DNA of 64,000 bases from Inia geoffrensis (lineage: Eukaryota > Chordata > Mammalia > Artiodactyla > Iniidae): NCBI GenBank assembly GCA_036417435.1, contig CM070904.1, forward strand, positions 39,218,408 through 39,282,407, in the 5' to 3' direction. Positions 12,101-24,100 of the stretch are shown piece after piece. A program made the translations under genes and the position numbers. How positions within the stretch are numbered: position 1 is the first letter of the stretch; each line of letters begins with the position of its first letter. The notes under the pieces were generated by a model. That model saw only the letters and a program-made list of their open reading frames with translations. It searched no databases and had not been told where the DNA came from.

Positions 12101-15100
12101 ACCATGAACTGAATTCTGTTAACAACCTGAATGCGTGTGGAAATGGATTCTTCCCAGACTATCAGTAAGAGCCCAGCCATCTTTTTTTCAGCCTTGTAAA
12201 ATCCAGAGCAGAGAAACAAGTAGAGCCAACTCAGACTTCTGACTTAAAAGCTGTGAGATAATAAATTTCTGTTGTTTTAAGCTGCTAAGTTTGTGGTAAT
12301 TTGTCATGGCAGCCACAGGAAGCTAATGCCACTTGTCTCCCTTCGAGTCTTGCCCTTTCACTCTAATCTTCCAACTGCTGCCAGAGTGAGCTCTTAAAAT
12401 ACAAATCTGATTATTTACTCCGCTGCTTGTTAACATAGTTTTATCTTTAATATATCACCTACATATATTTTTATAAATAACACTGTGTGTTTGACTTGGT
12501 TTTATACTGATTTTATGACTTTTGCTTTTACACCTGACCAGCCGTCTTTCTTAGGTGGTGCTTCAATGTCTGCTGGAGAAGAAACAATGGGACATGCTGT
12601 AAATTCAGTTAGGAAGGGTATTATGATCATGTAAAGAGAAGACCAATACTTCAACTAAGACTATGGTTATAAAAATGAAAAAAGGAGAGGACTGGAAGAA
12701 GTACTGAGAAAAATAAAATAGGCATCGTGCTTTTTGTTAAGTGTGTGTGTATATGTATGTGTAGGTTTGTGTGTGTATGTATAAATACACACATATATTT
12801 TTAATGTATTTTTTACATAAAGTAATACACACTCATGGGAAAATTCAACCAGTATAAAGAGTTGAGGCGATAGTCTAAAACTGGCAGCTCATGGATATAT
12901 CCAACGAGTCAAAAGTCTTTATTTGACTTTTACAGTGTTTTATTTTTTAATCTGAACTTGAGTGACGTTAGACGGGTTATGTACTTTCTAATTTGCTATA
13001 GTTCCACTCCCTACCCCATCCTTTTCTAGTTTTACACCTGATCTCATTCATTCATTTACAGTTCCTTGCTTTGTTTTTACTCACGTGAGTTTGTAATCCC
13101 AGCAAAAAGTATAAAGTCCCTACCATCTCCACAAGTCCTCTAATCGTATGGTGTAGAGTAAAACTTCTCAGCAGTGCACTAGTGACATTTTGAAATCAGT
13201 AACTATTTGTCTGGTCCTGTTCACTGCAGAATTTTTAGCAATATCCCAGCCTCTACCCACTAGATGTTCCCAGTTGTATCCCCTAATCGTGACAATCTAA
13301 AAATGGCTGACAAGACTGCTACCCAGAGAAGAAATTGCCCCTGTTTGAGAACAATGTCCAAGAGAAACCTCTGACACATGTTTCTAAGGTGTCCTCCCCG
13401 ACACTTACTATGTCAATGATAGCAATTATATGTTTGTGTCTCCATCCTCTTTTATACTTATTTTTACCCTTAACAATTTATGACAAACATCGTTCCTTGT
13501 TCTCGCATATGAATATATACCACAGCCCTATTTTGAAACAGCTGAAGAGATTTTCACAGTATTGCAATATAATGTATTTAACCAGCTGCACCCCTTCACA
13601 TCGCATTGATGGATTTTTTTCACCTGTGTGCATGGAAGAAGCTAGAGATCATAAAATGATGGAATGTGAGGATGAAGAGAGATTACAGGTATATGGAGAC
13701 AGCAAGAGCTAAAGGAAGGGGCTTTTTCTGCCACTGCTGCTGTTGGGTTTGGTGCTTTGTGATCTCTTCCAAAGCAAGAGTTGGGGTGTAGAATGGCTGA
13801 CTGCTTTTCCTATGAATCTTTGCTTCATGCTGAAAAAGAGTCTACAGAGAATGAGGATTTCAGGTCACACAAGGGGTGAGTGTGAGTGAGGCAAAGATGA
13901 TGATGATGCCAAGAAAGGAAAGGTAGTGTACAGAGATTAGAAAGGGACCTATAATGATAAAGGCAAAACAGTTACAAATGTGAGACATTTAACCTTTCCT
14001 ATTACTTTGTTTCCAACCATGGGCATGAAAATTGTTAACCTTCTGCTACTTGCCTGGTAGTACATCAAACAGAACCAGCTCCCATGCTGCATGGCACCCA
14101 AGATTCACACTCCAAGAATGAAGGGCAGATGGGGCCCAGAGGCAGGTTCCACTGTTATATCAGGGAAATGTTTTCCTCTTGTCAACCAGTAGCCCAGGCT
14201 GGGCAGGTCACAGGTCAGATCAACCTGGGACTCCGGCCTCTCTCTTGACGAGCAGGACCCATAGTGAGCAAGACCCAGACAACTTGAATCTTTTCCAGCA
14301 GATATGATCAAGTTCACAAAATATCTTAAGCTGTCATTTGATGTATAATTTTCTCTTAACTCATCAGGATCTCATTAGTGGTTAATAAAATGCCTTAGAC
14401 CCTCCGGTAGAAATAACTATGACAAGTAATAAAGTACAAAATAAAGAAAGACAACTCATACCTTCTGGTACTGTCTTGTTTGGTTTGCTGCTTTGTGATC
14501 TCTTCCAGAGCAAGAATTGGGCTGCAGAACAGCTGCCCACTTTTCCTGATTATCCTTTGCTTCATAGCAGTTAGACTACTCCATTCTCGAACAAACCTCA
14601 AAATCTGGCAGAAAATGAGATAATGAAAAGAGTGTACAGCTCGCCAGGCATCTTCCTTTGAAAGTGAGGCTACTTATAACATCTGAAAACTGATGTTTTA
14701 TTATATCCCCAAAATAGGCTTTGAGTTTCACAGTTTAAGGCTTTCTTCAATTTGATGCCGTTTTCCTATCTTTATTGTGAACTATCTATGGCCAGTTCTG
14801 CATAGGTCTCGTTTAAGCCATAGACTCTCTAAAGGCACCCTTCAGGATGCTCAGCCTGTGTCTTTAATGCACATAGAGACCAAAAGTGGTCTGGCTGTTG
14901 GAAGGACACACCCCACCAGTGGCCGAGGCAAAACTGGTCTTGGGGACAGTGGGTCTTGTGGTGGTGACAGTCACAGTGCAAGGTCTGAGCATCGCTTGTA
15001 CCTGACTACCTAAATTCTCACAGGAAAGAAGCCATCAGTAATAAATCTGGCACATTTTATTAGGGTTACCATTACTCTTACTTATTGGTCAGTTACAGGT

Positions 15101-18100
15101 AATTGGCTATTTTCTGGCAATCTGAGAATCAAGATTACATGATACCAAAGAAAACAGCTCATGGCTACCTTTTCCTTTGAGACAGGTGCAGCCAACCAAG
15201 GGCAATGTTTCATTTCCGCTCAAAGGGCAAAAACATAATCACTATTTTCTTGTAAAAAGTGGTACACTGCATGCTGGCTCAGCCCCTGCGATGCTGACCC
15301 TTCTTAGCAGTGAAGATAAATCAGCCACAGAGGAGAACTAAGGCCTCCACAGCGGGTATGTGGCCTGCGGCTGCACACAGATGCTTGCAGCAACGAATGG
15401 AGTCACCCCACGTGGTATTATCCCTGCTCTCAGAGCTTGTCAGTGTTAGAACTTAATCTACAAAGATAAAAGGTGATTCTGTCAGATACAAACATCACAG
15501 CTGCTAATCCTGTGAATGAGAAATTAAATGATGTGAGGATGGTTCTATACACAGAAACAGCAAACCTAGGTGTGATCATTTGCCAAGGAAACAGATTTCA
15601 TGTTTATTCTTAGCACCGGGGTAATTCATAGGCACTGCCTGGACTGATTAAAATGCAACCAGTGATTTGACTCTGCAACGGGCCACAAAGTGCTCTGCTT
15701 TTATTAAACTCAAAAAAGGTCATTAAAATTACTCAACAAATTTTCATTTAGAACAAACGCGCAGGACTATTCTTACCAGGGAGCGATTTTGTTTCAGCCG
15801 AAAGCTTGCCGGTAAATCTTCCCAAAGGTCTAATTTTATATCCAAAGGAATGAAATTACAGTTCATCTGGTTTCCATCCTGATAATAGAGTAGGAAGGCA
15901 TTATTAGTACATTTTGTCTGTAGGCACTAATAATTATCTTAAAAGTAAAGAATTCTATTATGGCATCACATGCCCAGTCTCCTAAAAGATAAACTGAGGC
16001 GGCTCATTCTAGACAAGATTCCACCCACACAGCTCCCCTGAAAGAACGCTGAGCGGAGAAGGAGGGCCAGGCTCTCACGCCCTCTGGGTGTCCCCACCGC
16101 ATTCAGTCTTAAGGGTAGACGATCCCATGCTGAGGGGTGTGGTCAGTCAAATACCAGGTTTAAACATGAAGTATTTCTTTTACAAAGGGAAAGAAGAATC
16201 TTTGCATACGGAAATCTACTGTATAAACAATAGTTGAACCCACATTCTATAGAATTCTCTCAGCCAAAAGGTATGTTACAGTTCCCACATCACTCTGAGG
16301 GAAAAAAACATACAAAAAGTACTTACATAGTGATTAAAAGTTTAGATATGTAATCGTTACTCTGAACTCTGCATTAGACACGGGATTCTGGCTGAAATGA
16401 ACAGTTCTTTGGAGGTATACTATTAACATGACATAAGATGCTAAACAGCTGTTACTGCTCTTCCTTTTAAAGGGTGCTCTTTTAGGCACTGAACTAGGAT
16501 TTTTATCCAAATTTCTGTTTCTAGATTTTATTTCAGATCTCCTAGGGTAAAAAGGAAAGCTTTCATCCGAACTCTCCTGTAGCTGAAAATCCCTGTTGAC
16601 ATTTCATCTGCTTAGTGTCTCAGGTTTAGAAAACTGACTGAACAACATTTCATGGCAAGGGGACATGTAAGTATTTAGAAGAGTCATAAAAATGCACTTG
16701 AGACTAGTGCACAGGCGGGGCATTTGAGCCAGAATGTGGGTCAGGGAGGCCACGGTATTTGCCCGGCGGTGGGCACACTCCACTCTCTACCAGGAGTTTG
16801 CAGTTTCTCTCCAGTCTCCACCCAAGGGGGAAACACCCTGCTCAGATGATCCAGGATGCAGAGGCTTCACTGAGAGTAAAAAGTTTAAGGGTTTCTGAAT
16901 TCCTGTATGTGCTCTGCCTGGGGTCCGCCTTCCGGCTTCTGGACCTTCCAGCCCCTGGGGGATCCGTTCTCTGTTATTCTCAGATCATGTAGACATAATG
17001 GTCTGAGAAGCACAGCCTGGAACTCCCCATATGAGGGGACAAGGAAGCGCAGGCACTTAGATCTGTCTCTAGGTGAGCAGAGGGGTCCTTGTTGCTCCCC
17101 GAGTCTAGAGGTGCCACATGGTGGACCAAGGTCCAAGCCTTTAAGGGGAACGTGTCCTGTCTTCATACTCAGTATCGCTCTTGGTGGTGGTTCCACAGTG
17201 GAGGCTGCCTGGGGCTTCTGGTATTCAAGATCCTAGCCATCTCTAATCTTCTAGCAGTATCTTCTAATATTCAGTTAGAACTGAAGATTATTACGTGGTA
17301 CACGATCTATCTGTATCTAATATTTGGTTTAGCAGAAAACCCATAACTGAGTTTGGGCAGCTCCAACCTAAGTTATCTTTAAAAAGGCATTCTGAGAATT
17401 CCCTGGTGGTCCAGTGGTTAGGGCTCCACATTTCCACTGTGGAGGACAGGATGGGTGAGGGTTCTGGCCCTGGTCGGGGAACTAAGATTCCGCATGCCGT
17501 GTGGTACGGCCAAAAAGCAAAACAAAACAAAACAAGAACAAAAAGGCATTCTTTCAATAGGTGACCCATGAGTTTAAAAACGCACAAATACTATTTTATG
17601 ATACTTATGAAGATTAGAGGTTTGAAACCGTAGAACAAACAAAAGTGTTCATAATCTTAGCAATTTTTTCTCTCAAACACTCACACTAGTTACTCTCGAC
17701 CAAAAATTCTCACATGGTCTGCAAGACCCTTTCAGAAGATCCAGAGAGTCACAAGTGTTTTATAATAATAGTACAACATCCCTGGCCTTTTTCACTCTCA
17801 TTCTCTTATGAATGTACAGTGAAGTTTCCCATGCACAGGCAGATCTGAGAATCCCACTGTCTTCTACTGAGACTTCAGAGGAAATTGCTAAAACTGTAAA
17901 ACAATGCCATTTTCCTCACTAAACACTGTTTTTGTTTTGGCAGATATAATTAGTTTTCATAAAAATATGCCTCTATAAATAGGTAATGGACTTAAATGAA
18001 TATTTTAAAGTGTTTCCATTTTAATTTCAAACAGTAAATATCAATAGATATAACCCACATAAACAGAAGCTCTTTGGGTCCTCAACAAATTTTAGGAGTG

Positions 18101-21100
18101 CAGAGAGGTCCTGAAAAGTCTGAGCGCTGCTAACTCGGGCTCTGGCGGGAATCGGAGCAATCATATCATTAAAGCTTCCTAGGGTTTACTCCACACGGAT
18201 GGGCAGGCTTAGGATTCTGTAAAGACGCTACTGCTGCTGTAGCTGCAGGATCAGTGCAGGAGCCAACTCTGAGTGAGAGCTCATGACGGCCAGGCACTGC
18301 GCTAAGTGCCCTACGGGAATTAGCTTATTTTGTCCTGGCAACAACTCCTCCATATTTTACAGTTGAGGAGGCTGAGGCACGGAGCAGTTAAGTACTGTGT
18401 CCAAGATTCCACAGTTAGTGACAGATTTGAACTGAGGCACCCTGGCCCTGAAGTCTACACTCTTAACTACTATGCTGTTTACCTCTCATTGCCTTTAGAT
18501 TTAACAGAGGAATTTGAAAATTAGCTTTAAGGAGGAAAAGAACTCGATGCCTATCTCATTGCTAATAAAATAATTATCTCCATAGAAACATGAAAAAAGG
18601 AAGCCTTCTGTATGCTTCCAGGGTCCACATGATGCTTACCTTAGAATAGATGTGAATCCGGTCAGTGTTCTTACTCGCACAAAACATTAAGGTATCACAC
18701 ACTGGCAAAGTGTCCGTACTCTTCAACCGCTCTAATAAACAAGATAAAAAAGAACCTGAAGGTGAATCTGCCCTCTGTCCAAAACAGCTTATTCTAATCT
18801 TCTGTGGGTTAGGATGCTAAAATGGCTATAACAAATATATCAACATATTTGACAAAGTACATGTGTCTGGGTGTGAAATAAAACATGGTAGGCCATCTAA
18901 GAGCATATTGGCTTATGTGGTAACCAGTTGCTTTGAACTGTTGCTAATGACCCAACAAGAAAAAAAGAAATTCAGCATTCGCTAAAAAGATAAGAGTCAG
19001 GCATAAGGGAGAGTTTCCTGCCCCCCAAGAGTCCTTATCGATCTTGAAGGCTTCTAGAATCTATTCCTGTTGCTAGAGAGGGTTTAAGTTAACACTGAAT
19101 GAGCACCATTTTGATTATCAGCAGCAACACAGCTATGTCGAGGGCCACCTAAATGATTGATGGCCTATGGCCTTGGTGCCTCACATTCACAAAAGGAGAT
19201 GAGTGGAGAAGCCTCCTTTCTGATAATCCCTCTTTATTTTTCCTTTCTCAGTCCTACTGACCAATATATTCTGCAAGAGAAACAGGGTTATTCAAGCAGA
19301 TCTAAATAATAATTACAGTTAGCACTTACCAAGCACTTAAAATGTGCCAGGTACTGTTCCAAGTACATATATTAACACCTCTCAGAAATTAAGTAGTGCA
19401 TTTTACAGAGGAGGAAACTGAGGCACATTAATCTGCCCAAGGCCACTAGTAAGAGACAAGTAATCTGGCTCCAGAGCCTGTGCTCTTAACCTCTGCCATA
19501 GTTCCTCAGGGGCCTTTTAAGGTATTTTTCCAGATCTAGAAGTCTATGATTTGTTTGAGATTCTATTTAGCAATGTCATCTATTTTAATTTTTCTAATCA
19601 AGGCATCAGTCACTTTACAAACTTGGATTGTGCATTATTCCCATATTTCATAAATTCAAAATGTACATTTTTTCCACACTTTAACATCTCTGAAATTGGC
19701 ATGTCTTACAGTCAATAATCGTGGCATTTTACAACCATGGCTGGCCAGGTGGCAGTTGTGAGGAAGTTGTCACTGCCTGAGCATAAGCTCAGTCATAACT
19801 ACAATATCGTTGTCACTTTGACACTACACTTGAGAAACAAGCATTGTTGTTACTGAGTATTAAGTTTAATTACCTTTAAAATGTCTTCAAAATGTTTCAC
19901 TATGGTTTGGGATTGAAATGAACAGCTATCATGTATACGAAAAACTTGGACACAGACCAGAAGAGCATAAATTTGTTATTAAAGAAGCAAATATGTATCA
20001 CCAGAGGAATAACCAGAATTTCTCATTGAGAAATTTCTTATTCTTGCCAAGGAATAACCAAGTGCTTTGTGGGACCTCAGAAAGGGAGATCATTGCAAAC
20101 AAAGAAAGATGTTTTATATTTGAAGACTGAAATGTGCAAAAGGGTTGTCTATGACATGCCAAGCAAGGCAAGGGAAGGCAGGAGAAACTGCCAGATCCCT
20201 CAGAACAAATGAGAGTGATGTCAAAGCAACAGAGGGTCTTATGATCTGGTCTGGGCTATCATTAATTTATTGTGTCGTAGCTTAATTGACAGAGTTTGTT
20301 TTCTTTTTTAATGTACATAAAGTAAGTGCATCTCATAATCACTCTGTCTCCAGATTTGAAGAGCTACGGTTAATGCATTAATGCTTAAAGATCAGAAGTC
20401 ATTCTTTGATAAAAAGCATTACAAGAACAACTCCAAGTCAGTTGATATTCTTGGTAGCTAGTAGCTACATTAGGGGACATATTTTTCTTTTCATTGTTTT
20501 CATGAAGTATAATTTAATGGTTTGAAACTACAGATAATGCATCTTTTGAAGATACAGCCATCCTTCCAGACCCCTGGAATTCCAGTTAGAACAAAGCTAC
20601 AGTTCCAGCGTGGCATACACCACTCTGGTTCTAAAAGAGCATATGTGGATAGAAGAAGCATTTTACTATAATGTGCCTTCTCTGTCTTCCTTCTGTTTTT
20701 CAAGGAAATTCATGTTAGTGAGTAGACGTGAAGCATATCGCTTTTGTGGCGGTCTCAGCCCAGTGATTTGAGAAGTAAAAAAAAAAAAAAGAGAAGAGGG
20801 AATAGGTATGGGGGAAATGCTGGCATTGTCTACTGGATGAGGTCAATGCAAGTTTCACTAGCAGAATAGGATTTTTAAAAGTTTAGTGATTTTTGGATAC
20901 CAAGGGGGAAAAGGGGGGTAGGGTGGATTGGGAGATTGGGATTGACATACATACACCACTATGTATAAAAGAGATAACTAATGGGGCTTCCCTGGTGGCG
21001 CAGTGGTTGAGAGTCCGCCTGCCGATGCTAGTGGACACGGGTTCGTGCCCCAGTCCGGGAAGATCCCACATGCCGCGGAGCGGTTAGGCCTGTGAGCCAT

Positions 21101-24100
21101 GGCCGCTGAGCCTGCGCGTCCGGAGCCTGTGCTCCGTTAACGGGAGAGGCCACAACAGTGAGAGGCCCGCGTACCGCGAAAAAAACAAAAAAAAAGATAA
21201 CTAATGAAAACAGACTGTATATCACAGGGGACTGTACCCAATGCTCTGTGGTGACCTGAATGGGAAGGAAACCCAAGGAAGAGGGGGTATATGCACACGT
21301 GTGGCTGATTCACTTTGCTGCACAGCAGAAATTAACACAGTATTATAAAGCAAGTATACTCCGGTAAATAGATAAAAGTCTAGTGATTTTTGAAAAGTAT
21401 GTGTAAGTAAAGCTAACATATATCTTCATCAAGGGACCAATTTGTAACTAATACGCCAGTATTTCCCTGCCATAGATGGAGAGACTCATGGCCCAGCTGA
21501 CGACAGTTGCCAGCTGCTGATTCTGGGTCTGATGTTTAGTTAACTGAGCAGTACGCTATCCTAGAGCGACAGCTTCAACAGCACTGGAGGGACTGTCACA
21601 GCAAGAACAAGGAAACTAGAGACAAAGAGTCTGAGTCTACGTTGTCTACTTAAAGGCCGTTAAAATTAACAGATCTCAACAGGATCCACTGTAAGATAGT
21701 TTTGGGAAGACCTTGAGGAATTAGAGGAAAGGAAAGCTGAGTAAAGAAGAAAGGAGGATGCCCTGAGCTCAGAAATACTTAAACGAACATTTCGTTTTAG
21801 AGCTATGAATCCAGCTCTAAATTATCTATGTTTAACAGCAACTACCTTAAAAGAAAAACTGACAGTCCATTCCAACCATTTTGGGGTTGTTATAATGAGA
21901 ACATCAACCTGTGGGTTACTATGGTCACCAACAAAGTAAATAGCCCCAAAGTACTCACAATCTTTTGCCAGTTGGCCCATAAAGAGTGATGTATGACATA
22001 TAGGCTGGTATTTGCCAACCATCACAGTTATAAATGATGAACGGAAACAACAAAAAAGTAAATAGATCTGAGACACTACATGGCTGGTTCCAAACACAGT
22101 CATGATTCACACAGTCTTGAAATTATTAAAAAAAAACAAACCCTCAAAACCCTAAATATAAAATATGCCAATTAATTGTAGCCATTTAAAAGAAATTCAT
22201 GTGTGAAGGGTTAATGACCTGTTAATAATCTGTCAATCTTACAGCAATCCACATGGTCCAAAGGAACCCCCAAACATTAAAACCACCCTCTCACCGGGAG
22301 AATGGGCCAGGCTCGGTGGAGGCCGGGCAACAGGCCTGAGATAGTACATGCGGCCACGTATGGGTTTAGCTCTCTGTGTAACATCTGAATGTCAGCAGCT
22401 CTGCTCTTCCAGCCATCTGGTGCTTATGTATGTAGTTACCAGTAGTTGGTATTTTTAATACAAAAGGGAATACAAGGAACCTGGAACAAGGTAGTAATCT
22501 CAAGTCTACTAACAGTATTATGTGTCTACGTATATGGTTATTATTTGGATCCTGGAAATGGAAGCAAGACTTACCATCACCTGGCTGGGGTGTGAGTCTG
22601 TCCTCACTCTCAGTTTTTGAAACTTCTTCCTGGCTCTCAGCTAACGGTTCAGGTGCTGAATGTGCAAGGACTTGTTTTTCCCCGTCAGAACTAGTCCATA
22701 TTTTTTCGGAGGTGTCTTTCCGAGAATCATCTTTCTCATTTCTGTTTTTATACCGGGTGTGGTGGAGGCTATCTATTTGTAGAACAAATTTGTACAACAA
22801 ATAAACAAATTAATTTATTAAAATCAAACAAATAATTTACACTAACATTTAGGTAAATTCATTGTGTACGCTAAGCCCAACACAGAAAGTAGAGCTAAAA
22901 AAATTCAGAGCTAGTTTTTATAAAAAGAAACAAAGTCAACAATGTTTGTTCTTTCTTTCAAAACATGCATTGGGAGTCACTAAATACCAAGTACTACTCT
23001 AGGTGCTGGAGAGGCAGAGTAGAAGACAAGACAGAAATTTCCCTGCTTCCTGGGGATTCCATTCCAAGGGGCAGAAATAAACAGGTAAACAAATAGCATC
23101 TTTTCAGATAGAGAGTAAGTGAGTAAGGGAATGGGGTAGGAGGAGAAAAGTCAGCAGGCCCTTTTGAGCTGAGAGCTGCTCAGGAAACTAGGAAGCCTGG
23201 CCCCAGAGGGCCTGTATTCTTAGATTAGATTCTTAGCGTAACTGGAAGCCATTAAAGGGTTTCAAGCAAAGGAATGTAATGATCTGAGTTTATAAAGGAT
23301 CACTCTGCTGTGTAGAGAAGGACCAGCCTCAGGGAGGCTCCTGAGGTCCTGAGAGAGAGATGATGGTGGCTTCCAGTGGGATGGTAGCAGTGAAGATGAA
23401 GTGGCTGGAATCAAGATATATTGTAGAGGTTATACTAGCAGAACTTCATGAAGTGGGAGGAGAGGGAAGAATCAAAGATGCTGCCTCTAGGTTTTTAACA
23501 CGATGTGGGAAAGATGCGGGGGGAGAGAAGATTTAGTGTTAGATGTGGTGGTGGTGAATCAAGAATTCCATTTTGGACAAGTTAAGCTTGAGGTACCCAT
23601 TTGGACATCCAGGTGGAGATGTTACATAGGCCACTAGATACATCCAGTCTGGAATTCAAGATACATCCAATCTGGGCGTATGAGCTATAAGATGCTGAGT
23701 ATAAGCATTAGCTGTTAAGAACAAAGTACAATACAAGTGTTCAATATATGTTATACCAAATTTTATCTAACATACTAGAGACTGTGTTAGCAACCTTTAT
23801 AGGACTTTCCAGTCCTATACCCTAATATTTCTCCTTTAATTTTTTGAATTCCACTGTTTCCTCAAACTGGTATATGGCAGGTATTGATTTAAAAATTTGG
23901 ATGAATTATGGGGGCGGGGAGGGATAGTTAGGGAGTTTGGGATAGATACCTACATACTGCTATATTTAAAATGGATAACCAACAAGGACAGGTACAGGGA
24001 GCTCTGCTCAATATTATGTAACAACCCAATTGGGATAAGAATTTGAAAAAGAATGGATACATGTATACTATAACTGAGTCACTCAGTCATACACCTGAAA

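Larger units (their letters stand above)
7854..14461 (-). other. ZRANB3: ZRANB3 intron between exons I and J
   Basis: 6.6 kb. It carries an antisense L1 (8800-9770), a CHR SINE (10034-10366), a second SINE (10739-10923), a MaLR LTR (11826-12330), MER5A (13150-13360) and an exon-derived relic (13720-13850). I saw nothing recognisable in 7854-8790, 10940-11820, 12340-13140 (TG-rich at 12740-12800) or 13860-14460. Confidence 0.8.
15879..18639 (-). other. ZRANB3: ZRANB3 intron between exons G and H
   Basis: 2.8 kb. It contains a short CHR-like SINE (17394-17539), a hAT-like remnant (about 17690-18140) and a MIR (18265-18490). The GC-richer block 16690-17250 has overlapping open frames on both strands but no recognisable protein; I assign nothing to 15880-17390. 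Confidence 0.7.
18732..22574 (-). other. ZRANB3: ZRANB3 intron between exons F and G
   Basis: 3.8 kb with a MIR (19315-19510) and an L1 3' end carrying a nested CHR-2 SINE (20876-21390). 18740-19310, 19520-20870 and 21400-22570 hold nothing I recognise. Confidence 0.75.

Noticed and set aside
14777..15060. GC-richer plus-strand frame followed by 'taataaatctgg', possible processed pseudogene
   Set aside because: No recognised parent protein, no poly(A) and no flanking duplication.
16759..17236. Overlapping 77-109 codon frames on both strands in a GC-richer block
   Set aside because: No start context, splice sites or known domains; looks like chance frames in GC-rich DNA.
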